64,000 nt of DNA from JAVKBW01 sp040222995 (GTDB lineage Bacteria > Pseudomonadota > Alphaproteobacteria > UBA8366 > Aestuariispiraceae), in the NCBI GenBank assembly GCA_040222995.1, contig JAVKBW010000053.1, forward strand, positions 248,001 through 312,000, in the 5' to 3' direction. The notes below the pieces were generated by a model. The model was not told the DNA's origin, ran no database searches, and worked only from the letters and a program-made list of their open reading frames with translations. Position numbers and translations under genes: made by a program. Numbering within the stretch: the first letter of the stretch is position 1; every line of letters starts with the position of its first letter. Of the stretch, positions 25,535 to 34,349 are shown in pieces.

Positions 25535-27517
25535 TTACAGGTTGCGGGCCAGGTCGCGGCCCTCATAGATCGCCATGACCGCCAGTCGCGGCGCGACCGC
25601 GTCGCCGATGGAGCGGGCGGGAAGACCCGCTGCATCCAGATCGTCGGCCAGCCAGCGCTGGCTGTCATTGGTTGTTGCGAGAACAAGGCTGTCGGCCTCG
25701 ATTGTCGTCTTCGTACCGTCGCGAAAATCGACGATCTCCGCCCGGTCACCGTGCCAGGCCAAAAGGCCGCTATCCGAATGTGTCACGACACCGTTTTCCT
25801 TCAGTTTCTTGCGCAGCGGCCAATCGGTCGCTGTTCGTATCAGTTCCCAGGCGACCATCGCGAACCGGGTCACGATGGTAACCATACACCCCTGTTCGGA
25901 AAGGTATAACGCCGTGCCCGCGCCGTGCCAATGGCCAATATCGTCCAGAAGGATGACGTTTTTGCCGAGGCGGGCCGCCTTGCCCATGACATCCTCGACC
26001 GACCAGACATTGCCGTTTTCAATGCCGGGCAGGGTTTCCAGATGAGGCAGGCCGCGCTGGAACCCGGTTTCCGTTGGCAGTGACCCGGTGGCGACAATCA
26101 CCTCGTCGGTGTCGAAGGCTTTCACGTCATCAGCATCGAGTGGGGTGTTGAGCCGGATATCGACCTGAAGCTTGCGTAACTGGGTTTCGTACCAGTCGAT
26201 CAGATCGAGGATCTGGCCCCGGCGCGGCTGTTCGCCGGCCAGCCGAAACCGCCCGCCCAGTTTCGGTCCGGCCTCGGCAAGGGTTACGCGGTGGCCGCGT
26301 TCAGCGGCGACACGCGCCGCCTCCAGCCCGGCGGGGCCGCCACCGACGACCAGCACGCGTTTCGGCGCGGGTGATGGGGTGAAGCGGTCGCCGCCCCATT
26401 CGAATTCGCGCCCGGCGGACGGGTTGACCAGGCAGGAAATCCAGTAGTCGCGGGCGCGTCTGCCCCAGCACATCTGGTTGCAGGAAAGGCAGGGGCGAAT
26501 GTCTTCCGGTCGTCCGTCCTTCGCCTTGTTGCCCAGATGCGGATCGGCGATCTGTCCGCGCACGATGGAAACCATGTCGGCCTGACCGGCGGCGATGGCG
26601 TAGTCGGCGTTTTCCGGCGTGCGGATATGGCTTTCGGCCTGCACGGCGGCGTGTTTCACGACCTGCTTGATCGCCTCGGCGTAGGGCACGCCCAGCTTGT
26701 CGCCGTAAAGCGCTGTCGGCATCAGCGGGTAGAAATCGAAATAGCTGCCGGTACCGCAGGTGACGTAATCCATCAGCCCGCGCTCGTCGTGCCAGGCGAG
26801 AATTTCCTGCATCGCCTCGACCGATAGCGAGGCCTCGACTTCCGGGTGCAGGTTCACTGCCAGGCCGATGATGAAGTTTTCACCGACAGCCTTGCGGATG
26901 CGGGTGGTCAGTTCCATCGAGAAGCGTATGCGGTTTTCGAACGAACCGCCCCAGGCGTCATCCCGCGTGTTCGAGAACGGCGTCCAGAACTGGTCGATCA
27001 GGGCGTGATAGGCGGCGAACAGCTCGACCCCGTCGAAACCGGATTTCTGCGCCCGGATGGCGGCGGCGGCGAAGGCGTCGAGAATTTCCTCGATCTCGGC
27101 TTCCGTCATGGCGTGGCTGCCGTCGCTGTCATGGAACGACGGCTTGCCTGATGGCGACCAGTTCGGCGCGTAGGAATTGTCGAAATCGCCATGCTGACCG
27201 ACATGATACAACTGATGGATCATGGTCGTGTCGTAGGGCTTGCAGGCATCGGTGATGCGCCGGTAGCCGTCGATGACTTCATCGGTCGAATGTTTAACAT
27301 TGCCCCGGGTCAGCACGGCGGTGCGATGCACCGGCACAGGCTCGACCACGATCATGCCCGCGCCGCCCATGGCGCGTTCTTCATAGTAGCCGCGATGCCG
27401 CTCGCTCGGCAGACCCTCCGCCGACATGTTGGCCGTATGTGCGCCGAAGGTCAGCCGGTTCTTGTTCGTCCGGTGGCGCAGCTTCAGCGGCTGAAAAAGA
27501 TTTGGAAATGCTGTCAT
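25535..27517 (-). CDS. TMADH/DMADH-like iron-sulfur flavoprotein (OYE barrel + FAD domain), 660 aa
   Basis: Same architecture as trimethylamine dehydrogenase and 2,4-dienoyl-CoA reductase: FMN barrel (1-335), a complete [4Fe-4S] motif C343-x2-C346-x3-C350-x11-C362 (RPCLSCNQMC), and a nucleotide-binding fold from KRVLVVGGGPAGLEAARV. Predicted to oxidise an N-methyl amine, passing electrons to an ETF. It contrasts with the DgcA-like gene further along, which lacks one cluster cysteine. It starts 6 bp after MttB copy 2. Confidence 0.87.
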   Translation of the reverse strand: MTAFPNLFQPLKLRHRTNKNRLTFGAHTANMSAEGLPSERHRGYYEERAMGGAGMIVVEPVPVHRTAVLTRGNVKHSTDEVIDGYRRITDACKPYDTTMIHQLYHVGQHGDFDNSYAPNWSPSGKPSFHDSDGSHAMTEAEIEEILDAFAAAAIRAQKSGFDGVELFAAYHALIDQFWTPFSNTRDDAWGGSFENRIRFSMELTTRIRKAVGENFIIGLAVNLHPEVEASLSVEAMQEILAWHDERGLMDYVTCGTGSYFDFYPLMPTALYGDKLGVPYAEAIKQVVKHAAVQAESHIRTPENADYAIAAGQADMVSIVRGQIADPHLGNKAKDGRPEDIRPCLSCNQMCWGRRARDYWISCLVNPSAGREFEWGGDRFTPSPAPKRVLVVGGGPAGLEAARVAAERGHRVTLAEAGPKLGGRFRLAGEQPRRGQILDLIDWYETQLRKLQVDIRLNTPLDADDVKAFDTDEVIVATGSLPTETGFQRGLPHLETLPGIENGNVWSVEDVMGKAARLGKNVILLDDIGHWHGAGTALYLSEQGCMVTIVTRFAMVAWELIRTATDWPLRKKLKENGVVTHSDSGLLAWHGDRAEIVDFRDGTKTTIEADSLVLATTNDSQRWLADDLDAAGLPARSIGDAVAPRLAVMAIYEGRDLARNL

Positions 27518-27523
27518 CGCAGC

Positions 27524-29056
27524 TCAGTACCAGGCATCCGCCATGGCTTCCTTTTTCCTCGCCACGAAGTCGGTCAGACCGTCGGCGATGCCGGGGTCAA
27601 TCGGTGGGGTTTCATAAGCCGCCAGCGCCGCCTTCCAGCGTTCGTTGGCGCGCTGAATGGCGTCTTTCCGTCCGCCGTCCCGCCACTGTTCGTAGGAATT
27701 GGAATCGGAAATCTCGGAATCGAAGAAGGCTGTTTGATAATTCGCCATCGTATGGGCGCAGCCGAGAAAATGCTGTCCCGGCCCGCATTCGCGGAAGGCG
27801 TCCAGCGCCAGATCGTTATCGCTCGTGCTGACGCCTTTTGCGAAGACATGCATCATGCCGAGATGATCCTGATCGATCATGAACTTCTCGTAACCCATGG
27901 TCAGCCCGCCTTCCAGCCAGCCGGCGGCGTGCAGTATGAAATTGGTGCCGGCCATGATGGCGGGCATCAGGCTGTCGGCGCTTTCCTGCGCGGCCTGGGC
28001 GTCCGGCACTTTTGAGGAAGTGAGGGCGCCGCCGCTGCGAAAGGGTACGCCGAGCCGCCGGGCAAGCTGCCCCACGACAAAGGTACCGATGCCCGGTTCC
28101 GGCATGCCGAAGGTCGGCGCGCCGGACCGCAGAGACATCGAACTGAGGAAGGTGCCGAAAATGCCGGGCGCGCCGGGCCGGACAAGCTGGATCAGGGCAA
28201 TGCCGACCATCGCTTCGGCCAAAGCCTGGGCGATTGCCCCGGCATTGGTCACCGGCCCCATCGCCCCGCCCAGAATGAATGGCACGACGACGGTCGCCTG
28301 GTTGGCGGCGGCGTAGGTGCGCAACACGCCGGACATCACTTCGTCATAGGTCAGCGGCGAATTGACGTTGATGTTGCCCATGATGACGCAGTTGTCTTCG
28401 ACCGTTTCTTCGCCGAAGACGATGCGGCACATGTCGATGGAATCGGCTGACCGTTCCGCTGCGGTAACGCTGCCCATGATCGGTTTGTCGGAACAGGTCA
28501 GATGCGTGTGCACCATGTCGAGATGCCGCTTGTTGACCGGAATTTCGACCGGCTCGCAGACCGTGCCGCCGGAATGGTGCAGCCACGGGCTCATATAGGC
28601 CAGCTTCACGAAATTGCGGAAATCGTCGAGACTGGCATAGCGCCGGCGTTCATCCAGGCTGCGTACGAAAGGCGACCCGTAGGCCGGCGCGAAGACGGTG
28701 TTGTTGCCGCCGAGAACGACCGACTTCGCCGAGTTGCGGGCAAGCTGGGTGAATTCAGACGGCGCCGTCTTCTGGACGATGGAACGGACATGGCCAGGGT
28801 CAAACCGTACCCGGTCACCATCAACCGATGCGCCGGCTTCCTTCCACAGACGCAGGGCTTCTTCATCGCCGAAAAACCGGATTCCGACATCCGACAGAAT
28901 GGTATCGGCGGCCTGTTCGATGCGAACAAGGCCTTCCTCATTCATGAACTCATAAGGAGGGATTTCACGCTTCAGATAGGCCGGTCCGGGCGGGGCCGCC
29001 GCAGACGGATCGCGCCCGGTGCGCGGGCGGCGTCGAGCGGATTGACGTTCGGACAC
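27524..29056 (-). CDS. MttB-family (COG5598) methyltransferase, non-pyrrolysine, copy 2, 510 aa
   Basis: First gene of the demethylation operon. GTG start at 29056 with GGGGAAA upstream. Family motifs: SPWLHHSGGTVCEPVEIPVNKRH, VPFILGGAMGPVTNAGAI, APTFGMPEP and HAAGWLEGGLTMGYEKFM. An Arg/Pro-rich N-terminal extension of about 28 residues precedes the barrel. Closely related to copy 3 at 52209-53768 (shared LHHSGGTVCEPV and VPFRSGG blocks). No in-frame amber. Likely acts on a quaternary or tertiary amine; methyl acceptor unknown. Confidence 0.88.
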   Translation of the reverse strand: MSERQSARRRPRTGRDPSAAAPPGPAYLKREIPPYEFMNEEGLVRIEQAADTILSDVGIRFFGDEEALRLWKEAGASVDGDRVRFDPGHVRSIVQKTAPSEFTQLARNSAKSVVLGGNNTVFAPAYGSPFVRSLDERRRYASLDDFRNFVKLAYMSPWLHHSGGTVCEPVEIPVNKRHLDMVHTHLTCSDKPIMGSVTAAERSADSIDMCRIVFGEETVEDNCVIMGNINVNSPLTYDEVMSGVLRTYAAANQATVVVPFILGGAMGPVTNAGAIAQALAEAMVGIALIQLVRPGAPGIFGTFLSSMSLRSGAPTFGMPEPGIGTFVVGQLARRLGVPFRSGGALTSSKVPDAQAAQESADSLMPAIMAGTNFILHAAGWLEGGLTMGYEKFMIDQDHLGMMHVFAKGVSTSDNDLALDAFRECGPGQHFLGCAHTMANYQTAFFDSEISDSNSYEQWRDGGRKDAIQRANERWKAALAAYETPPIDPGIADGLTDFVARKKEAMADAWY

Positions 29057-29152
29057 TGCGTTTCCCCTGATCTATGTATATCCTGTTATGAAAACATGCT
29101 ATGAGACGGCTGTAATCAGGCAAAAATGTTGTTCGTCGGATAACACAGATTT

Positions 29153-30067
29153 ATGCACAGACTGCGATACCTTGTGCCGTCGCCGCAGGCGCTGATCACG
29201 TTCGAAGCGGCAGGTCGTCTCAACAGCTTCACCAAGGCGGCGGCGGAACTGAATGTCAGTCAGGCGGCGGTCAGCCTGGCGGTCCGCCGGCTGGAGGATA
29301 CGATGGGTGTTACCCTGTTCCGTCGCGAGCATCGCCGCATCTCGCTGACCGAGGCCGGCAGCCGGTTGTTTCAGGATGTTTCCATCGGCCTCGACCATAT
29401 CGCCCGGTCGGTCGAAGGCATCCGCCGCGACCATGCGCCGGGGGCTGTGACGTTTTCCGTATCGACGGCGTTCGCCGGGTTCTGGTTGTTGCCACGGCTG
29501 ACACGCCTGAAAGACAGATTGCCCGGCCTCGACCTCAGGGTTCAGACAACCGACAGGGATGTCGATCTGGTGGCGGAAGGGTTGACCATGGGCATCCGGC
29601 GCGGCGACGGCGATTTTCCGTCATACGATATGGTGAAGCTGGCGGATGAGGAAATCGTCGCGGTCTGCAGCCCCCGCTATCTCATGGAGGTCGGCCCCGT
29701 TCGAACCGCCGAGGATGTGCTTCAGCACCGCCTGATCCATCTGGACGAGCCGTATCGTCCTCGGCCGAGTTGGGCGGACTGGGCGGCGGGGCTGGGGCTT
29801 TCGAAACCGGCGATTCCCCGTGAAGGGGTGCATCTGAATGACTATGCGCTGGTGCTGCAGGCGGCGCTGGAAGGCGATGGGATCGCCCTGGGGTTTCGCC
29901 ATGTAACGCAGGAAATGGTGCGGGCGGGCCGATTGGTCGAGCCGGTGGAGGCGACGGTTGTCACCGGGCAGGCATTCTGGCTTGTCTGGCCGAAAGGCGC
30001 GGGATTTTCCGATGCCGCCGCCGCGTTCAGGGATTTCATCTGCGCCGAATTCGATGTCCGGACCTGA
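29153..30067 (+). CDS. LysR-family regulator (GcvA-like), 304 aa
   Basis: N-terminal winged helix-turn-helix (SFTKAAAELNVSQAAVSLAVRRLEDTMG, residues about 23-50) and a C-terminal effector domain of the type 2 periplasmic-binding fold, FSVSTAFAGFWLLPRL. The pattern RLEDTMGVTLFRREHRRISLTEAG is typical of the GcvA branch. It is divergent from the five-gene demethylation operon with 96 bp between start codons, the usual LysR-target layout, so it probably controls that operon in response to a substrate. Confidence 0.88.
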   Translation: MHRLRYLVPSPQALITFEAAGRLNSFTKAAAELNVSQAAVSLAVRRLEDTMGVTLFRREHRRISLTEAGSRLFQDVSIGLDHIARSVEGIRRDHAPGAVTFSVSTAFAGFWLLPRLTRLKDRLPGLDLRVQTTDRDVDLVAEGLTMGIRRGDGDFPSYDMVKLADEEIVAVCSPRYLMEVGPVRTAEDVLQHRLIHLDEPYRPRPSWADWAAGLGLSKPAIPREGVHLNDYALVLQAALEGDGIALGFRHVTQEMVRAGRLVEPVEATVVTGQAFWLVWPKGAGFSDAAAAFRDFICAEFDVRT

Positions 30068-30127
30068 ACACGGATGCAGAGCAGAAAGCGGTATTCTTTC
30101 GCACATTTGAACGGGCCGGTCCGGCGG

Positions 30128-31048
30128 TTATTGATTCGCCGGCCCGTTGCCGCGCGTTTCCCGCATGATCCAGGATACAAACGTCCGGACATGCGGTTTC
30201 TTTTCGGCTCCCTGGCCGATACACATGTAGTAGGCGTCGTTTGGGCAAACCACTTCATCCGTCAGGGCGACAAGCGCGCCGGTTTCCAGATATCCTTCAA
30301 CAAGGGGCAATGACCCCATGGCCACGCCCTGTCCGCCGGTGCAGGCCTGCATCAGGTGAATGTATGTGGTGAAGATCGGTCCGTTTAGCGGTCCGTCCGG
30401 AACGATCCCGATATCCTTGAACCATTTGTTCCAGCTTACCCAGTTCAGCGATGACGTTTCAAGATGAAGCAGATCGGCTTTGGTCAGATCCAACAGGCTT
30501 TCGATTGTCCTGCTTTCCAGATAAGCCGGGCTGCAGACCGGTTTCAGGGTTTCCGGCATCAGCCAGGTCGACCGCAGACCGGGCCAGTTTCCCTGGCCGT
30601 ACAGCAGATAGACATCCGCATCGGTGTGGCTGACTTCCCGCGAGGTGCTCTGCACGCTCAGTTTTGTCTGGATCGAAGGATGCGCCGCCCGGAAGGATGC
30701 CAACCTCGGCATCAGCCAGAACGACCCCGTGGATTCGCCTGTGGCGATGGTCAGAGTTTCAATATCGCCCGCGCCCCTGATGTCGCGGGTCCGGTTCGCG
30801 ATATGTCCCAGCCCCTCCGAAACCGCGTCTTGCAGGGCGCGCCCTTCCGGCGTTAGCGACACAATTCGGTGCCGCCGGTGAAACAATGAGATGCCGAGAT
30901 CGTGTTCAAGTGCGCTGATCTGCCGGCTGATGGCGCTCTGGGTACGATGGAGCTCTTCGGCGGCAGCCGTAAAATTCTGATGCCTTGCCGCCGCCTCGAA
31001 AGCCAGCAATGAAGACAGAGGCGGCAGTTCGTCACGCAAATTTCTCAT
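30128..31048 (-). CDS. LysR-family regulator (GcvA-like), 306 aa
   Basis: Winged helix-turn-helix NFTAAAEELHRTQSAISRQISALEHDLG, followed by an effector domain with LTIATGESTGSFWLMPRL. It faces away from the three EamA permease genes with a 169-bp gap that contains a candidate operator, so it likely regulates them. It is convergent with the first LysR gene. Both LysR proteins belong to the same broad branch, which suggests related amino-acid-type effectors. Confidence 0.87.
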   Translation of the reverse strand: MRNLRDELPPLSSLLAFEAAARHQNFTAAAEELHRTQSAISRQISALEHDLGISLFHRRHRIVSLTPEGRALQDAVSEGLGHIANRTRDIRGAGDIETLTIATGESTGSFWLMPRLASFRAAHPSIQTKLSVQSTSREVSHTDADVYLLYGQGNWPGLRSTWLMPETLKPVCSPAYLESRTIESLLDLTKADLLHLETSSLNWVSWNKWFKDIGIVPDGPLNGPIFTTYIHLMQACTGGQGVAMGSLPLVEGYLETGALVALTDEVVCPNDAYYMCIGQGAEKKPHVRTFVSWIMRETRGNGPANQ

Positions 31049-31102
31049 GAGATAAACTCATTTAAAAAGGAAACCGATCTCATTTTGCATATTTTCGATA
31101 GA

Positions 31103-31131
31103 CAGCCAAGATGACTAGATATATTTGGCTG
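31103..31131. promoter_or_regulatory. Candidate LysR operator between regulator and EamA genes
   Basis: CAGCCAA (31103-31109) and TTGGCTG (31125-31131) are perfect 7-bp inverted arms with a 15-bp AT-rich spacer, located in the divergent gap. Position and symmetry fit LysR binding; the motif is inferred, not matched to a known one. Confidence 0.4.
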
Positions 31132-31217
31132 CTGCGTCCCGGCGGTGCATTGCCGGATACGAACTAAGGTGCATCGATAATGATCTGTCTGCATGAACAT
31201 CGGAAAGGCGGATCGCG

Positions 31218-32210
31218 ATGAGCGTCGGCCAGGCGCAGGCCCCATTGCCGTTCGCCTCGTCACAGGCCGTAGCCGGTATCGTGGCGATCGGAGTCGGAAC
31301 AGCGGCCTATGCGGGGCAGGATATCCTGATGAAGGGCCTGCTGGACAGTCATTCGCTGTGGCTTCTGGTTGTCGTACGGCTGGCCATTACCGTTGTGTTT
31401 TTATCCGCAACGATTGTTTTGATTGGCGGTCGTCATCGTTTCGCCAGCAGCCATTTCAAACTGCATGCATTGCGCGGATTCCTGATGTCCGTCTCCTTTG
31501 CGGCGTTTTATTCCGCACTGCCGTCGATGACGCTCGCCGCCGCTGCCACAATCAGTTATTCGTTTCCCTTCTTTGTCACGGTTTTCGCCATCGTATTTTT
31601 TGGCGAAAGGATCGGCTGGCGGCGGGTGGTGGCGTTGCTGACGGGGTTTTCAGGGGTGATTGTCACCATGCGGCCGGGCTCCGAGCTTTTCGATCCCATC
31701 GCCCTGCTGCCTCTGTTCGGCGCCTTTGCCTATGCGGTTGCGCTTGTGCTTCTCCGGCGCGTCGGCAATGGCGAATCCAGTGTCACCGTTGCCCTGCATT
31801 CGGCGATCTGGTTCGGTATCTTTACATTGATGAACGGCTATCTTCTCTCGATTGTGGCCGGTCCAATCGACGGCTTCAGCCATCTGGACTGGCGCTGGAC
31901 CATACCGCCCACATCCGATTTTCTAATAATCGCGGTGCTCGGCGTTTGCGGGTTTATCGGACTGACGATGTCGTCCCGCGCCTATCAGATTGCTCCGGCA
32001 AGTTTTATCGCACCGTTCGACTATGCGTATCTGGGCTGGGCGGCGCTGTTCGGTTTCGCTTTCTACAACACTTTGCCGAGCGGTTTTACGCTGGTAGGGA
32101 TGGTGCTGATTGTCGGTGCGGGTCTTTATGTCGGCCGGCGGGAACTGCAGCAGCTTCGCCGGGTCGAAGCGGAAGCCCGGGCGGCGGAACGTGTGCGCGA
32201 ACATGTGTGA
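31218..32210 (+). CDS. EamA/DMT-family permease, copy 1, 330 aa
   Basis: Ten-helix drug/metabolite transporter with two EamA repeats. The first ends at SFPFFVTVFAIVFFGERIGWRRV (the GE-R motif) and the second contains YQIAPASFIAPFDYAYLGWA. Many such permeases move amino acids or related solutes; the neighbourhood suggests an N-methylated amino acid or betaine. First of three tandem copies; 35 bp to the next. Confidence 0.85.
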   Translation: MSVGQAQAPLPFASSQAVAGIVAIGVGTAAYAGQDILMKGLLDSHSLWLLVVVRLAITVVFLSATIVLIGGRHRFASSHFKLHALRGFLMSVSFAAFYSALPSMTLAAAATISYSFPFFVTVFAIVFFGERIGWRRVVALLTGFSGVIVTMRPGSELFDPIALLPLFGAFAYAVALVLLRRVGNGESSVTVALHSAIWFGIFTLMNGYLLSIVAGPIDGFSHLDWRWTIPPTSDFLIIAVLGVCGFIGLTMSSRAYQIAPASFIAPFDYAYLGWAALFGFAFYNTLPSGFTLVGMVLIVGAGLYVGRRELQQLRRVEAEARAAERVREHV

Positions 32211-32245
32211 CGGAACGCTCGGTAGACCGAAACTAGCGAGGTTGT

Positions 32246-33283
32246 GTGGCTGAAAGTGTGATGAATTCGGGCAGAAGTCCGGACCGGATATTCGCCGGAA
32301 TTGTGTGTGTCGAGATCGGCATGATCCTGTTCTCCGCCCAGGATGCGATGATGAAGGTGCTTCTGGGTGACTTCACTGTCTGGATGCTTATTGCGGCACG
32401 GGGCGGTATTGCGGTTGCCCTGCTGTTGCCGCTGATTCTGATTCTCGGTGCGCCGCATCGGCTGAAGACGCCGCTATGGCCGGTTCATGTGTTCAGAGGG
32501 TTCCTGTTTTCGGTCGGATTCTCTTGCACCTATGCCGCTTTTCCGTTGCTGCCGCTGGCCAAGGTGATGACGATCTTTTTTACCGCGCCGTTGCTGATCA
32601 CGGTGTTCGCGGTGGTGTTTCTGGGCGAACGGATCGGTCTGCACCGCATCGCCGCGCTGCTGATCGGCTTCATCGGAATCGTTGTCGCCATCAATCCGAC
32701 ACTCGACGGTTTCGACTGGGTTGTGCTGTTGCCCCTGGTGACGGCGGTGGCTTACGCCTTCCAGCAGACATTGTCGCGCTGGCTGGGAAACCGCGAAACG
32801 AGCATGACATTGGGTCTGTATTCGCTGGCGTCGGCGGCCGTTTTCATCCTGCCGCTCGGCTATGGCGTCAATCTGCTGGTCGATACGGGCGCGGAATTCC
32901 GGCATTTGCGTTGGGACTGGTGGGTGCCGTCGCTGAACGAAGCCGGATTGCTGTTCATTCTCGGCGCGAACGGCATGGTCGCCATGCTGTTGCTGTGGCG
33001 GGCTTATCAGATTGCACCGGCGGGCGTTATTGCGCCGTTCGACTATTCATACCTGGTGTGGGCGGTGCTGATCGGATACTTCCTGTTTGATGAAGTTCCG
33101 TCGATCAACACGGTGGTCGGGATGGTGTTGATCGCTTCCAGCGGTCTGTATCTCGGGTTCCGTGAAATGCTGCAGATGAAGCGGAACAGGTCGATCGGCC
33201 CGACTTCCGAAGCCGTGATCCTGCCGAGCAATACTCTCCCCGAACCGTCTCCGTCGGCAGGCGTCAGGGATCGTAATGAGTAA
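32246..33283 (+). CDS. EamA/DMT-family permease, copy 2, 345 aa
   Basis: Ten hydrophobic segments in two EamA repeats, with FLGERIGLHRIAALLIGF in the first half and YQIAPAGVIAPFDYSYLVWAVLIG in two shared stretches of the second half. A C-terminal cytoplasmic tail of about 30 residues is polar. The stop overlaps the start of copy 3 by 8 bp, so translation is coupled. GTG/ATG alternatives exist upstream of the first hydrophobic helix; a start at 32246 gives a short polar leader. Confidence 0.84.
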   Translation: MAESVMNSGRSPDRIFAGIVCVEIGMILFSAQDAMMKVLLGDFTVWMLIAARGGIAVALLLPLILILGAPHRLKTPLWPVHVFRGFLFSVGFSCTYAAFPLLPLAKVMTIFFTAPLLITVFAVVFLGERIGLHRIAALLIGFIGIVVAINPTLDGFDWVVLLPLVTAVAYAFQQTLSRWLGNRETSMTLGLYSLASAAVFILPLGYGVNLLVDTGAEFRHLRWDWWVPSLNEAGLLFILGANGMVAMLLLWRAYQIAPAGVIAPFDYSYLVWAVLIGYFLFDEVPSINTVVGMVLIASSGLYLGFREMLQMKRNRSIGPTSEAVILPSNTLPEPSPSAGVRDRNE

Positions 33284-34337
33284 ACTGGCAGCATCGAAAT
33301 TCACCAGTGACAGCCGGGACAGGATTGGCGTCGGCATTATCGCCGTTGAAGCCGGCGTCATGGCTTTCGCGTTTCAGGACCTTGCGATGAAATCGCTGGG
33401 CGCCGATATGTCGGTCTGGCAGTTACAGGTTCTGCGCAGTCTGATCGGACTGGTGCCGTTTACCATCGGCGCCTACTTCATTGTCGGCAAGGTCGCCTTT
33501 GTCATACACAACTGGCGTCTGCACCTGTTTCGCGGCATCCTTGGATTTACGGGCTATTCGGCCTTCTATATCGGGTTGATGCAGTTGCCCGTGGCGGAAG
33601 CCGGCGCGCTTTTCTACACCGCGCCGATCATCATCACTGCGTTGTCTTCACTGGTGTTGAAGGAACGTCTGGGCATTTATCGGATCTGCGCGGTGATCGT
33701 CGGCTTCGCGGGAATACTGGTCATGTTGCGGCCGGGTTTTGGCGTCTTTAGCTGGGCGTCGGTCCTGCCGCTCTATTCGGCGTTTGCCTATGCCGTGACG
33801 ATGGTGGTCGTGCGGCACTTTCGCAGCACTGAAACCGCGACCGGTCTCGCGATCTATGTGAATGTCAGCTACATTGTCTACGCGTCTGCCGGGTCGGTTC
33901 TGGCGCATTGGCTGGTGACCGACCCGTCGATGGACAGCATTTTCTATCCGGTGTTGCGCGAGTGGACTGCTATTCATGCTGACCAGATTCCGTTTCTGGT
34001 CTGTCTCGGTTTAGCCGGTATCAGCGGGCACCTGCTGATGACCTTCGCCTACAAATCCGCACCGGCCTCAATCATCGCGCCGTTCGACTATACCTACGTC
34101 GCGTTGATCGTGATCGGCGGGTTTCTGTTCTGGGATGAAGTGCCGGATGCGTATACGTTGCTGGGCATCGTCATGATTGTCGGCAGCGGCGTTTTCATCG
34201 CGATCCGGGAATCGATCCGCGCCCGGCGAGACGGCATGCGGAAGCTGACCGCAAACCGGGTGATCGTGCCGTCCGCCGTGCCGTTTACGAAACGCCGGAA
34301 CGAGGAACGGGCGCCGTCCGAACAACTGCCTGAATAG
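33276..34337 (+). CDS. EamA/DMT-family permease, copy 3, 353 aa
   Basis: Third tandem DMT permease. LVLKERLGIYRICAVIVGFAG matches the first-repeat motif, and YKSAPASIIAPFDYTYVALIV the second-repeat motif shared with copies 1 and 2, showing the array arose by duplication. The tail after helix ten is basic (RARRDGMRKLTANR). The direction of transport cannot be told; DMT members include both importers and exporters. Confidence 0.84.
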   Translation: MSKLAASKFTSDSRDRIGVGIIAVEAGVMAFAFQDLAMKSLGADMSVWQLQVLRSLIGLVPFTIGAYFIVGKVAFVIHNWRLHLFRGILGFTGYSAFYIGLMQLPVAEAGALFYTAPIIITALSSLVLKERLGIYRICAVIVGFAGILVMLRPGFGVFSWASVLPLYSAFAYAVTMVVVRHFRSTETATGLAIYVNVSYIVYASAGSVLAHWLVTDPSMDSIFYPVLREWTAIHADQIPFLVCLGLAGISGHLLMTFAYKSAPASIIAPFDYTYVALIVIGGFLFWDEVPDAYTLLGIVMIVGSGVFIAIRESIRARRDGMRKLTANRVIVPSAVPFTKRRNEERAPSEQLPE

Positions 34338-34349
34338 GCGGCGACCGGA

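Noticed and set aside
23819..25909. Plus-strand open frame of 696 codons opposite DMGDH copy 1
   Set aside because: Shadow of the minus-strand gene; no motifs, no ribosome-binding site.
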